DNA of 22,052 nt from positions 1 to 22,052 of the forward strand of contig NZ_JBQEKA010000049.1 in the NCBI RefSeq assembly GCF_052103615.1, given 5' to 3'. Shown piece after piece: positions 14,193-22,052 of this stretch. Within the stretch, counting starts at the first letter, position 1, and the number at the start of each line of letters is the position of its first letter. The position numbers and the translations under genes were made by a program. The stretch comes from Kerstersia sp052103615. GTDB lineage: Bacteria; Pseudomonadota; Gammaproteobacteria; Burkholderiales; Burkholderiaceae_B. The notes under the pieces are model-generated. The model saw nothing but the letters and a program-made list of their open reading frames with translations, had not been told where the DNA came from and made no database searches.

Positions 14193-15119
14193 TTAGCGTG
14201 TTTTCCCCGACGCTCTCAGGCCCGCTGTTTTGCTTTTGCGGCTCAGGGCGGAAGGCAGCGCCGGCAGCGAAACCGGCTGGTGCGACGGCGCGGACTGGCG
14301 GGTATGCAGGTTGGCGTAAACGGACCAATCCAGCAAGGAGAGCTGGCCGTCGTGGTCTTCCGTCAAGGCCGACAGGCTTTCTACCCAGTCGCCGTCGTTG
14401 CAGTAGAGAATGCCGTCAATCTCGCGCATTTCCGGCTTGTGGATATGGCCGCAGATAATGCCGTGCATGCCCCGGCGGCGGGCTTCACCGGCCAGGGCTT
14501 CCTCGAAGTCCGTGATGTAGGACACGGCATTCTTGACCTTATGCTTCAGGTATTGGGATAGCGACCAGTAGTGCAGGCCGCGCCGGTGGCGAAAGCGGTT
14601 GTAATGATTATTGAGCCAGATGGCGCAGGTATAGAGCCGGTCGCCGAGGTAGGCCAGCCATTTGCCATGCTGGATGACGGCATCGAAGCGGTCGCCATGC
14701 ATGACCAGAAAGCGGCGTTTGTCGGCGGTGAGATGTTCGATTTCGTCGTGAATTTCGATATCGCCAAAGGCATAGCCCAGGAATTGCCGGGCGAACTCAT
14801 CATGGTTGCCGGGAATGAAGTAAACCCGTGTGCCATTGCGCGACAGGCGCAGTATCTTTTGCACCACATCGTTGTGCGCGCGGGGCCAATGCCAGTGCCG
14901 CCGCAATTGCCAGCCGTCGATGATATCGCCGACCAGGTAAAGCGTCTGGGTTTCGTTGTATTCGAGAAAATCCAGCAGGAAATTGGCTTTGCAGCCCGAG
15001 GACCCCAGGTGCAGATCGGAAATCCAGAGCGTGCGCCAGCGCTTGACTGTCTTGCCGCCGGGTTCTGCGGATTCCGTGGCCCGTCCGGCCTGGGCATCTG
15101 AATGAGGCGAGGTGGTCAT
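14193..15119 (-). CDS. LpxH-like calcineurin-type metallophosphoesterase
   Basis: This 308-residue protein carries every motif of the calcineurin-like phosphoesterase fold: DLHLG (Asp35, His37), GDIIDGW (Asp65), GNHDE (Asn105, His106), HGDRFD (His141) and GHIHKPE (His225, His227), which together bind two metal ions. The set is closest to the UDP-2,3-diacylglucosamine diphosphatase group (COG2908), which makes lipid X in lipid A synthesis, but this longer variant may act on another phosphoester. I start it at 15119 because GGGAG precedes that ATG closely; reading further up to 15374 gives low-complexity sequence and overlaps the next gene. The N-terminal 25 residues and C-terminal 30 residues look disordered. 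Confidence 0.9.
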   Translation of the reverse strand: MTTSPHSDAQAGRATESAEPGGKTVKRWRTLWISDLHLGSSGCKANFLLDFLEYNETQTLYLVGDIIDGWQLRRHWHWPRAHNDVVQKILRLSRNGTRVYFIPGNHDEFARQFLGYAFGDIEIHDEIEHLTADKRRFLVMHGDRFDAVIQHGKWLAYLGDRLYTCAIWLNNHYNRFRHRRGLHYWSLSQYLKHKVKNAVSYITDFEEALAGEARRRGMHGIICGHIHKPEMREIDGILYCNDGDWVESLSALTEDHDGQLSLLDWSVYANLHTRQSAPSHQPVSLPALPSALSRKSKTAGLRASGKTR

Positions 15120-15274
15120 GGCGGCTCCCGTGCGATGGCATTGCCAACATGGAAACATGGCGGGATGACGCGTTTGTGACGGCATTCCGGAGAGAGCCGC
15201 GTCTATGCGACTTGCCGATGGAGATTGTTCGGCATTTTCCGGTTTTTTTTTGGACAGGGCGGCTGGGGCAGTCG

Positions 15275-15299
15275 CCGCGCCACCGTCAGGGTGGCGCGG
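15275..15299 (-). terminator. Hairpin downstream of the RNA methyltransferase gene
   Basis: Perfect 10-bp GC-rich arms CCGCGCCACC (15275-15284) and GGTGGCGCGG (15290-15299) with a 5-base loop lie 13 bp beyond the methyltransferase stop. No T-run follows on the minus strand; the T9 tract at 15243-15251 is on the plus strand and on the wrong side. Termination is plausible but not canonical. Confidence 0.55.
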
Positions 15300-15312
15300 T
15301 CCAGAGAGGGGA

Positions 15313-17346
15313 TCAGCCCCGGTTGGAGCCTTCGACGAGGTCGAAGGAGAACAGGCGGCATTCCAGCGCGCCATTGAAGACGGGCTGGCGGCGTGATGCC
15401 TTCAGGCGCATGGCCTGGGGCAGGGACATATCGTTGGAAATGACATTCAGGTGCCAGCCTGCGTAATTGTGCTTGAGGTGGCTGGCCCATTCCTGCCAGA
15501 GCACGTCCTCATGCTCGTCCAGGCGTTCGCCATAGGGCGGATTGGTGACAATCCAGCCGCTGTCGGCGGGCGGCGCGAAATGACGGGCATCGCTAACTTC
15601 AAAGCGGATCGCATCCGGGCCGAGGCGGGCGCGTTCGGCATTGCTGCGGGCGGCGGCAATGACGGCGGGGTCAAGATCCACACCCACCAGCGGCGCGTCC
15701 AGGGACGGCAGAATGGCGGCTTGCGCTTCCTGGCGCAATTGCCCCAGCTGGTAGGCGTCATAGTCACGCAGGCGCTCGAAACCGAAGGGACGGTTCATGC
15801 CCGGCGGGACACCCAGGGCGATCCAGGCGGCTTCGATCAGAATTGTGCCGCTGCCGCAGAACGGATCCATCAAGGCGGCTGCCGGGTCCCAGTCAGACAG
15901 GGCCAGCAGGCCTGCTGCCAGGTTTTCACGCAAGGGCGCGGCGCCCTTGTCGTAGCGCCAGCCGCGCTTGAACAAGGATTCGCCGGAGGTGTCCAGGTAG
16001 AGCGTCGCCGTGTCTTCCGACAGGAACAGGTGGACGCGCGCGTCGGGGCGGACGGTGTCGATATCGGGGCGGGCGCCTTCACGGGCGCGCAGGCGGTCAC
16101 AAATCCCGTCTTTGACGCGCAGATTGCAGTATTGCAGGCTTTGCATCGGGCTGCGGATGGCCGAGGTATCCACGCGCAGGCGGTGTTCCGGGCCGAACCA
16201 TTGTTCCCACTCGGTCTCAGCGGCCAGCGCCAGAATATCGTCTTCGGTTTGCACCGGACCTTGAGCCAATTGGATCAGAACACGGGTGGCCAGGCGCGAA
16301 TACAGGTTGGCGCGCATGACGCCGCGCCAATCGGCCTCGAAGTGGCAGCCGGCGCGGCCCTGGCGGACCTCAGCGAAATCCAGTGCCTGCAATTCTGCTT
16401 CCAGTGCGGCTTCCAGGCCTTGCGGGCAGGAAGCGAACACTTTGAATACGGCGGCTTCTCGTGCCTGAGCGCCTGCGCCGATGTTGCTGCTGCGCGCCTG
16501 GAAACCGCCATCATGGCGGGGGCGGGCAGAAAAACCATCGTCGCGGCGTTCGCGCGGGGCGAAGCTGCCTTCACGGCGGTCACGTTGCTCACGCGGCTTG
16601 AAATCGCCTTCGCGGCGTGGGCGGGAGGAGAAATCACCATCGCGGCGTTCACGCGGGGCAAAGCTGCCTTCACGGCGGTCGCGCTGTTCACGCGGTTTGA
16701 AATCACCTTCACGGCGCGGGCGGGAAGAGAAATCGCCATCGCGGCGTTCACGCGGGGCAAAGCTGCCTTCACGGCGGTCACGTTGCTCACGCGGCTGGAA
16801 ATCACCTTCGCGGCGCGGACGGGAGGAGAAATCCCCCTCGCGGCGCTCACGCGGGGCGAAGCTGCCTTCACGGCGGTCACGCTGTTCACGCGGTTTGAAA
16901 TCGCCTTCACGGCGCGGGCGGGAAGAGAAATCTCCATCGCGGCGCTCACGCGGGGCGAAGCCGCCTTCACGGCGGTCACGTTGCTCACGCGGCTTGAAAT
17001 CACCTTCACGGCGCGGGCGGGAGGAGAAATCCCCGTCGCGGCGCTCACGCGGGGCGAAGCTGCCTTCACGGCGGTCGCGCTGTTCACGCGGCTGGAAATC
17101 GCCTTCACGGCGCGGACGGGAAGAGAAATCACCGTCGCGGCGTTCGCGCGGGGCGAAGCCGCCTTCACGGCGCTCGCCCGTGCCGGTTTTCTGGCTGTCA
17201 TCCTGAGCGCGCTGCCGCTCCTTGTGTACGCGGGCACGGCTGCCGGAGCGCATGCTGGGCGTGTCTTTCTTTTGTGCTGACGGTGCGGCCGGGCGGGCCG
17301 AGATAGTCAGGGTCTTGCGGGGAGGAGCGGAATCGTTGGATGACAT
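15313..17346 (-). CDS. THUMP-domain RNA methyltransferase with 33-residue repeats
   Basis: This 677-residue protein has two parts. Residues about 300-677 are a standalone RlmL-N-type methyltransferase: a THUMP RNA-binding domain (from about FKVFASCPQGLEAALEAEL), then a class I SAM domain with motif DPFCGSGT (494-501) and catalytic NPPY (602-605). E. coli RlmL, which methylates 23S rRNA G2445, has this module fused to RlmK; here the second half is absent, so the exact rRNA target is an inference. Residues about 59-288 are six near-identical 33-residue repeats plus one degraded copy, built from RRE/DGxF, PRERRDGDF, SSRPRREGDF and PREQRD elements; the block is charged, lacks aliphatic residues and must be disordered. 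Residues 1-58 are basic. It follows proA by 227 bp on the same strand. Confidence 0.9.
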   Translation of the reverse strand: MSSNDSAPPRKTLTISARPAAPSAQKKDTPSMRSGSRARVHKERQRAQDDSQKTGTGERREGGFAPRERRDGDFSSRPRREGDFQPREQRDRREGSFAPRERRDGDFSSRPRREGDFKPREQRDRREGGFAPRERRDGDFSSRPRREGDFKPREQRDRREGSFAPRERREGDFSSRPRREGDFQPREQRDRREGSFAPRERRDGDFSSRPRREGDFKPREQRDRREGSFAPRERRDGDFSSRPRREGDFKPREQRDRREGSFAPRERRDDGFSARPRHDGGFQARSSNIGAGAQAREAAVFKVFASCPQGLEAALEAELQALDFAEVRQGRAGCHFEADWRGVMRANLYSRLATRVLIQLAQGPVQTEDDILALAAETEWEQWFGPEHRLRVDTSAIRSPMQSLQYCNLRVKDGICDRLRAREGARPDIDTVRPDARVHLFLSEDTATLYLDTSGESLFKRGWRYDKGAAPLRENLAAGLLALSDWDPAAALMDPFCGSGTILIEAAWIALGVPPGMNRPFGFERLRDYDAYQLGQLRQEAQAAILPSLDAPLVGVDLDPAVIAAARSNAERARLGPDAIRFEVSDARHFAPPADSGWIVTNPPYGERLDEHEDVLWQEWASHLKHNYAGWHLNVISNDMSLPQAMRLKASRRQPVFNGALECRLFSFDLVEGSNRG
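16483..17172 (-). repeat. 99-bp in-frame tandem repeats within the methyltransferase gene
   Basis: Six full 99-bp units (16579-17172) and one decayed copy (16483-16578) encode the Arg-rich N-terminal region. The periodicity is exact: the element GCTGCCTTCACGG recurs at 99-bp spacing (for example at 16564 and 16663). Variable sites are mainly K/Q, S/G and D/E. Synonymous markers alternate strictly between neighbouring units, giving a 198-bp two-unit superstructure. Confidence 0.93.
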
Positions 17347-17473
17347 GGGTGTGGCGGCAGGCCGCGCAATAAGAAGAAAATGATCCGGCGATGGCCGGGG
17401 AACGTCAGGGCCGATATTTCATCGGCAGGCAAACGCAGCAGGCGTTCACCCAAGGCAGGAAAGTCCTGCGGAA

Positions 17474-17504
17474 CCGGCCTGCCGCAAGATACGCGGCAGG
17501 CCGG
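17474..17504 (-). terminator. Perfect 12-bp stem hairpin after proA
   Basis: Arms CCGGCCTGCCGC (17474-17485) and GCGGCAGGCCGG (17493-17504) with a 7-base loop lie 69 bp past the proA stop, in the 227-bp gap before the methyltransferase start. No long T-run follows on the minus strand (only TT after the stem). It may end or trim the leuS-lptE-holA-proA transcript. Confidence 0.6.
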
Positions 17505-17573
17505 GCCTGGTGCCATATTTGCCTGCATCAGGCGGTATAGCGGCACTCAGGAATACGTATGACGGGGCAGATA

Positions 17574-18839
17574 TTAACCGCGCAACTGGCCTTCGCCAGT
17601 CAGCACCCATTTTTCTGTCGTCAGGCCTTCCAGGCCAACCGGGCCGCGGGCGTGCAGGCGATTGGTGGAAATTCCAATTTCTGCGCCCAGGCCATATTCG
17701 AACCCGTCAGCAAAGACAGTAGGCAGATTGACATAAACCGAGCTGGAATCGACTTCACGCTGGAAACGCTGGGCCTCGCGCAGCGCTTCGGTCACGATGC
17801 TTTCGGTATGGCCGGAACTCCAGGTGGCGATGTGCTCCATTGCCTCATCCATGCTATCGACGATGCGGATGGCGAGAATGGGAGCCAGGTATTCGGTGGC
17901 CCAATCTTCATTGGTGGCCGCCTGCGCCGAAGGTACCAGCGCGCGGGTGCGTTCACAGCCGCGTAATTCTACGCCGTGATTTTGCAGCGCGCTGGCAAGG
18001 CCAGGCAGGAAGCGTTCGGCGACTGTGGCGTGTACCAGCAGCGTTTCCATGGTGCCGCAGACGCCGTAACGGTAGGTCTTGGCATTGAAGGCGACACGAT
18101 GGGCGGTTTCCAGGTCGGCATGCTGATCGACATAGACGTGGCAGTTGCCGTCCAGATGCTTGATCATGGGCACGCGGGCCTCGGCGGACAGGCGCGCCAC
18201 CAGGCTTTTGCCGCCACGCGGCACGATGACATCAATGTATTCGGTCATGGTGACCAGGTGGCCGACAGCGGCCCGGTCCGTGGTTTCCACGACTTGCACG
18301 GCTTCTGCGGGCAGGCCGGCAGCGGACAGGCCCTGGCGCACGACGGCGCCCAGGGCGATATTCGAGTGCAAGGCTTCTTTGCCGCCGCGCAGGATGGCGG
18401 CATTGCCGGACTTCAAACAGAGCGCGGCGGCGTCGATGGTGACGTTGGGACGCGACTCGTAAATGATGCCGATGACACCTAGCGGGACCCGCATTTTCGC
18501 GATACGCATGCCGTTAGGGCGCTGAGTCGTGGGCGACAGGCTGCCGACCGGGTCCGGCATGGCGGCAATCTGTTCCAGGCCGGTTGCCATCAGGCCCAGC
18601 GTCTTTTCGGAAATGCGCAGCCGGTCAACCAGCGCGGGCTGCAACTGGTTGTCGGCGGCGGCCTGCAGATCCAGGGCATTGGCGGCCAGGATGGCTTCGC
18701 GCTGTTCATGCAGCGCCTGGGCCATGCCGCGCAGCGCATCATTCTTCGCCTGGCTGCTGGCACGCATCATGTGGCGCGATGCCGCGCGGGCGCGCCGGCC
18801 CAGCTCCTGCATGGCGGTAAAAAGCGTATCGGTGGTCAT
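17574..18839 (-). CDS. proA: Glutamate-5-semialdehyde dehydrogenase (gamma-glutamyl phosphate reductase)
   Basis: This 421-residue cytosolic enzyme reduces gamma-glutamyl phosphate to glutamate semialdehyde with NADPH, the second step of proline synthesis. The family signature is intact: IIYESRPNVTIDAAALCLKSGNAAILRGGKE (about 125-155), VPRGGKSL (206-213), the IKHLDGNCHVYVD block (226-238) and the catalytic Cys261 in YRYGVCGTMETLL. The C-terminal FADGFEYGLGAEIGISTNRLHARGP stretch is also typical. Length is standard (415-420). It begins 33 bp after holA, so it is probably transcribed with leuS-lptE-holA; proB is not in the window. Confidence 0.97.
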   Translation of the reverse strand: MTTDTLFTAMQELGRRARAASRHMMRASSQAKNDALRGMAQALHEQREAILAANALDLQAAADNQLQPALVDRLRISEKTLGLMATGLEQIAAMPDPVGSLSPTTQRPNGMRIAKMRVPLGVIGIIYESRPNVTIDAAALCLKSGNAAILRGGKEALHSNIALGAVVRQGLSAAGLPAEAVQVVETTDRAAVGHLVTMTEYIDVIVPRGGKSLVARLSAEARVPMIKHLDGNCHVYVDQHADLETAHRVAFNAKTYRYGVCGTMETLLVHATVAERFLPGLASALQNHGVELRGCERTRALVPSAQAATNEDWATEYLAPILAIRIVDSMDEAMEHIATWSSGHTESIVTEALREAQRFQREVDSSSVYVNLPTVFADGFEYGLGAEIGISTNRLHARGPVGLEGLTTEKWVLTGEGQLRG

Positions 18840-18872
18840 GGGGTAAAGAAAAAAAGAGGGCTATACGCCATT

Positions 18873-19916
18873 CTATCCGGCTCTGGCGGGTAACGACAGG
18901 CGCAGGGCCAGGCGCAGCATTTCTTCCCAGGGATCTTGCATGCGCCCTTCGGTGCGCAGGCCTTTGATGAGACGGTCGATATCGTGAGCGTGCTGCACGG
19001 CGGCGGGCCAGATGCGCGGTGAAATACGGCCCAGTGCCTGGCGTGCCAGGCGTTCGTGATCGCCAAAAATGCGCATTTTGCGCATGTGGGTATTGAGATC
19101 CTGGCCAGCCGCGCGTGCCTGGGCAAGCCGGGCCAGCAGCCGGACTTCTTCGCCGACGGCCCAGAGTACCAGCGGCAGGGCTTCGCCTTCGGCGCGCAGG
19201 CCGTCAAGAATGCGGGTGACGCGTGCCGGATCACCGGCAAGCATGGCATCGCGCAGGCCGAAAATGTTGTAGCGCGCGACATTCAGCACCGCAGACTGCA
19301 CCTGTTCGGCAGACAGTTCGCCTTCGGGAAACAGCAGGCCGAGTTTGAGGATTTCCTGGTGGGCGGCGAGCAGATTGCCCTCGACTTTTTCGGCCAGCCA
19401 CTGGCGCGTGTCTTTGTCTATGCTTTGATTCTGCGCGGCGAGCCGTTCGCCAATCCAGCCGGGCAGACGCGGCAGATCGACATTGGGAATTTCTATCAAT
19501 GTGCCATTGCTGGACAGGGCCTGTAGCCACTTGCTGTCGCGCAGGGCTTTATCCAGGCGCGGCAGGGCAAGAATGATCAGGGCATCGGGCAGCGCCTGGC
19601 CGCCTGCCTGTTCCGCCATGCGTTGCAGCGCCTCGGCGCCGGGCTTGCCTGGCTTGCCGGTGGGCAGTTTCAGTTCCAGCAGCTGGCGGTCGCCAAAGAG
19701 CGAAATGCTGCGGGTGGAAGCTTCGATTTGCGACCAGTCGCTGCGGGCGTCCACCACCAGGGATGTCCTGTCGGTATAGCCGGCAGCACGCGCGGCCTGG
19801 CGCAGCAGATCCACGGTTTCCATGACCAGCAAGGTCTCGTCGCCTGCCACGATATAGATCGGAGCAAGGCTATCCGGTTGGCGGGCCAGTTGCTGGCGCA
19901 GGTGGGAGACGTCCAT
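18873..19916 (-). CDS. holA: DNA polymerase III subunit delta
   Basis: This 347-residue protein is the delta subunit of the replicative clamp loader, the wrench that opens the beta clamp. The N-terminal region (IYIVAGDETLLVMETVDLLRQAA, about 20-42) corresponds to the AAA+-like domain that lacks Walker motifs in this subunit; SISLFGDRQLLELKLP (70-85) contains the LF-type clamp-contacting element expected in delta, and YNIFGLRDAMLAGD (about 216-229) is a hallmark of HolA. Length matches E. coli (343). It begins 24 bp after lptE; the leuS-lptE-holA order is conserved in many proteobacteria. The ribosome-binding site is weak. Confidence 0.95.
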   Translation of the reverse strand: MDVSHLRQQLARQPDSLAPIYIVAGDETLLVMETVDLLRQAARAAGYTDRTSLVVDARSDWSQIEASTRSISLFGDRQLLELKLPTGKPGKPGAEALQRMAEQAGGQALPDALIILALPRLDKALRDSKWLQALSSNGTLIEIPNVDLPRLPGWIGERLAAQNQSIDKDTRQWLAEKVEGNLLAAHQEILKLGLLFPEGELSAEQVQSAVLNVARYNIFGLRDAMLAGDPARVTRILDGLRAEGEALPLVLWAVGEEVRLLARLAQARAAGQDLNTHMRKMRIFGDHERLARQALGRISPRIWPAAVQHAHDIDRLIKGLRTEGRMQDPWEEMLRLALRLSLPARAG

Positions 19917-19940
19917 GGCGATGCCGGGGGCGGCCGGGGG

Positions 19941-20528
19941 TCAATGCTGCGGAATAGGCGCGCGGCGGCCAGCGGCGGGGGCTGGCGCTGGCGGCAATTC
20001 CGCATTTTCTTTCTGATAGGCCTCAAACGCTTCTGCGACATCAGGCGCCGTCAGGCGCCGCAGCAGGCGTTCGACCACGCTTTGCTCCATGCTGTTGAAG
20101 AGCGTGTCCATTTCGCTTTGCTTGGCCTGCACCAGCTGTTCTTCATAGGGCAGGTCACGGCTGGCGGTGAGCGTGGTGTCCGGCAGCAGAATGTCGCCGC
20201 TGGCCGTGGTCAGCCGGAACACGTAGCTCAGGATGAGTTCGTATTCTTCGACACGGCCTTGCGGAGTCAGGCTGACTTCGCGCTGGGTGCGCGATTGGCT
20301 GACTTCGATCAGGCTGGCGGCGGCCTTGTCGGCGCTATCGACCAGCTTGGTGTTGGGCGAGGCGGCTTCCAGCGCGCGCCGCAGGCTGGAGCCGAACCGG
20401 GTGTTTTCCGGTATGCCGACGTACAGACTGTCAAAAGGCAGCGGCGAGACGCCGCGCAGCGTGAAGCCGCATGCGCCCAGCGTCAGCATGATTGCCATGG
20501 CGGCCAGGATGCGCAGGGATAGTGACAT
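19941..20528 (-). CDS. lptE: LPS-assembly lipoprotein LptE
   Basis: This 195-residue outer-membrane lipoprotein plugs the LptD barrel and helps deliver LPS to the cell surface. A signal peptide ends in a lipobox (LTLGAC, lipidated Cys20) followed by GFTLRG, the LptE hallmark; Gly at +2 allows export to the outer membrane. The remainder (SLYVGIPENTRFGSSLRRALEAA and YELILSYVFRLTTASGDILLPD) fits the LptE fold. The last 20 residues are Pro/Ala-rich. A GAGGAG ribosome-binding site lies about eight bases before the ATG, in the 19-bp gap after leuS. Confidence 0.95.
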   Translation of the reverse strand: MSLSLRILAAMAIMLTLGACGFTLRGVSPLPFDSLYVGIPENTRFGSSLRRALEAASPNTKLVDSADKAAASLIEVSQSRTQREVSLTPQGRVEEYELILSYVFRLTTASGDILLPDTTLTASRDLPYEEQLVQAKQSEMDTLFNSMEQSVVERLLRRLTAPDVAEAFEAYQKENAELPPAPAPAAGRRAPIPQH

Positions 20529-20547
20529 GCGGCTTCTCCTCGGGTTA

Positions 20548-22052
20548 TCAGCCGACGACGTTGACCAGCTTGCCCGGCACGACGATGACGCGCTTGGGCT
20601 GGCGGCCTTCCAGGAAGCGGATCACGGCTTCATGGCTGGTGGCGGCTTGCTCGATGGCTTCCTTGCTGGCGCCATTGGGCACGCTCAGGCTGCCGCGCAG
20701 CTTGCCGTTGACCTGCAGCATGAACTCGATTTCGTCCGCGACCAGCGCTGCTTCATCCAGCACCGGCCAGGGGGCATCGAGCAGGTCGCCCAGGCGTGCC
20801 GCATAGCCCAAGTCGTTCCACAGATTCCAGGTGACATGGGGAACCACGGGATAGAGCACGCGGATCAGAATGCCCAGGACTTCGGCCAGCGCGGCCTGCG
20901 CCGCCGGGCTGTCAGGCAGTTCGCTGTCGTCGATGACGTTGAGCATCTTCATGCAGGCCGACACGACGGTGTTGTACTGGATGCGGCTGTAGTCGTAATC
21001 GGCCTGTTTGAGCAGCGTGTAGATTTCGCGGCGCAATTCCTTGACGGCCTTGTCGGCGCCTTGCCAATCCGGCGTGTCAACCGCCAGGCCCTGGGTGACC
21101 GCCGGGTGCAGGCGGTGCGCCACCGACCAGAGACGGCGCAGGAAGCGGTTGGCGCCCTCGACACCGGCTTCAGACCATTCCAGCGTTTGCTCGGGCGGGC
21201 TGGTGAACATGACGAACAGCCGCGCGGTGTCGGCGCCCTGGCTGTCGATCAGCGATTGCGGATCGACCCCATTGTTCTTGGACTTGGACATGGTGCCGAC
21301 GCCGCCGTAGTCGATGGGGCTGTCGTCTGCCTTCAGGCGGGCGCCGGTGATGGAGCCCTTGGCATCGTAGCTGTTTTCGACTTCTTCCGGCCAGAAATAC
21401 TCGATGCCGCCGCGTTCGTTGCGGCGCGAATAAATGTGGTTCAGCACCATGCCCTGGCACAGCAAGCGGGTGAAGGGCTCGTCGAATTTGACGAGATCCA
21501 TGTCACGCATGACACGGGTCCAGAAACGCGCGTACAGCAGGTGCAGCACGGCATGTTCGATGCCGCCGATGTACTGGTCCATCGGCATCCAGTAGTCGTT
21601 GCGGGCATCGACCATGGCCTGGTCGTTGCCGGGCGAGGTATAGCGCATGAAGTACCAGGACGAGTCCACGAAGGTGTCCATGGTGTCGGTTTCACGGCGC
21701 GAGGCCTGGCCGCACTTGGGGCAGCTGCATTTCAGGAAGGCTTCATCCGTGGCCAGCGGGTTGCCGCTGCCGTCAGGAATCAGATGCTCGGGCAGCACCA
21801 CCGGCAGATCCTGCTCGGGCACCGGCACCGGGCCGCAATCCGGGCAGTGGATGATGGGGATGGGGGTGCCCCAATAGCGCTGGCGCGAGATACCCCAGTC
21901 GCGCAGGCGGTAGGTAATTCGTTTTTCGCCCAGGCCAAGCGCTGTCAGGTCGCTGGCGACGGCATCGACTGCTGCTTCATAGGCCAGGCCATCGTATATG
22001 TCGGAGTTGATGGTGACGCCAGCCTGCTTGTCGCCGTACCAGTCCTGCCAGG
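20548..22052 (-). CDS. leuS: Leucyl-tRNA synthetase, C-terminal portion
   Basis: The 500 C-terminal residues of this class I synthetase are in the window; the N-terminus, including the HIGH motif, is beyond the right edge. The frame is open from 22052. Diagnostic parts in order are DWGISRQRYWGTPIP, a zinc-ribbon-like CPKCGQASR segment, MDTFVDSSWYFMRY, and the class I signature loop written TMSKSKNNG (positions about 21268-21294), where the usual K of KMSKS is Thr. The anticodon-binding and C-terminal domains follow and end in RVIVVPGKLVNVV. The enzyme charges tRNA-Leu; CP1 editing residues cannot be checked here. Two in-frame stops in a row (TGA then TAA) end the gene 19 bp before lptE. Confidence 0.98.
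   Translation of the reverse strand, partial: WQDWYGDKQAGVTINSDIYDGLAYEAAVDAVASDLTALGLGEKRITYRLRDWGISRQRYWGTPIPIIHCPDCGPVPVPEQDLPVVLPEHLIPDGSGNPLATDEAFLKCSCPKCGQASRRETDTMDTFVDSSWYFMRYTSPGNDQAMVDARNDYWMPMDQYIGGIEHAVLHLLYARFWTRVMRDMDLVKFDEPFTRLLCQGMVLNHIYSRRNERGGIEYFWPEEVENSYDAKGSITGARLKADDSPIDYGGVGTMSKSKNNGVDPQSLIDSQGADTARLFVMFTSPPEQTLEWSEAGVEGANRFLRRLWSVAHRLHPAVTQGLAVDTPDWQGADKAVKELRREIYTLLKQADYDYSRIQYNTVVSACMKMLNVIDDSELPDSPAAQAALAEVLGILIRVLYPVVPHVTWNLWNDLGYAARLGDLLDAPWPVLDEAALVADEIEFMLQVNGKLRGSLSVPNGASKEAIEQAATSHEAVIRFLEGRQPKRVIVVPGKLVNVVG

Noticed and set aside
12862..14196. 444-codon plus-strand frame antisense to the synthetase-like gene
   Set aside because: The minus-strand product has recognisable AMP-binding family sequence; this frame has none.
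15243..15251. T9 tract taken as a terminator tail
   Set aside because: It is on the plus strand, with the neighbouring hairpin on the wrong side; both flanking genes are on the minus strand.
15120..15374. N-terminal extension of the phosphoesterase to 15374
   Set aside because: Low-complexity translation overlapping the upstream gene; the ATG at 15119 has a good ribosome-binding site.
16483..17172. Possible CRISPR-like array because of regular repeats
   Set aside because: Units are contiguous, in frame and coding, with no unique spacers.
15451..17280. Long plus-strand frames (609 codons, and a Ser/Arg-repeat frame at 16481-17206) antisense to the methyltransferase
   Set aside because: The 99-bp period is a multiple of three, so the repeats stay open in several frames; only the minus-strand frame contains THUMP and SAM motifs.
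1..22052. Mobile element, phage, toxin-antitoxin or defence island
   Set aside because: No transposase, integrase, terminal inverted repeats, attachment site or defence-family protein was found; the gene content is core chromosomal.

Overview
The window is high-GC chromosomal DNA that reads as a betaproteobacterium of the order Burkholderiales, most likely family Alcaligenaceae (Bordetella/Achromobacter-like). That placement rests on protein recall and gene order (leuS-lptE-holA-proA, pyrG-eno-ftsB, CoA-transferase genes beside ETF-quinone oxidoreductase); no database search was run. No rRNA, tRNA, CRISPR array, insertion sequence or prophage was recognised. Most genes are core housekeeping genes.

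Left part (1-9550), mainly plus strand. The first 70 bases hold the N-terminus of an ETF-ubiquinone oxidoreductase on the minus strand. It diverges from a two-gene 3-oxoacid CoA-transferase operon (scoA-scoB). After a 338-bp spacer full of 13-bp degenerate repeats comes a 602-residue aminopeptidase P. It converges, through a strong bidirectional terminator, on a small lipoprotein gene. Then come pyrG (CTP synthase), eno (enolase) and ftsB (cell division), closed by a textbook Rho-independent terminator, and an EamA/DMT-family permease.

Right part (9715-22052), entirely minus strand. Read in the direction of transcription it holds: leuS (5' part outside the window), lptE, holA and proA with very short gaps; a THUMP/RlmL-type RNA methyltransferase carrying an N-terminal block of 33-residue Arg-rich repeats; an LpxH-like metallophosphoesterase; an acyl-CoA-synthetase-like protein that has lost its adenylation motifs; a gamma-carbonic-anhydrase-like protein; hslO (Hsp33); and a TadE-like membrane-anchored protein with a proline-rich tail.

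How they fit together: leuS-lptE-holA-proA looks like one transcription unit joining translation, outer-membrane LPS export, DNA replication and proline synthesis. The degenerate synthetase, the carbonic-anhydrase homologue and Hsp33 are spaced like a second unit, with a perfect 10-bp dyad just upstream.

The least expected items are: (1) short degenerate tandem repeats loaded with stop codons that begin at or near the stop codons of three plus-strand genes (scoB, the aminopeptidase P gene, the EamA gene); (2) the 99-bp repeat block of the RNA methyltransferase, whose synonymous differences alternate and so reveal a 198-bp higher-order unit; (3) the apparent pseudo-adenylating protein with an operator-like dyad. 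No clear new defence or mobile system is visible.
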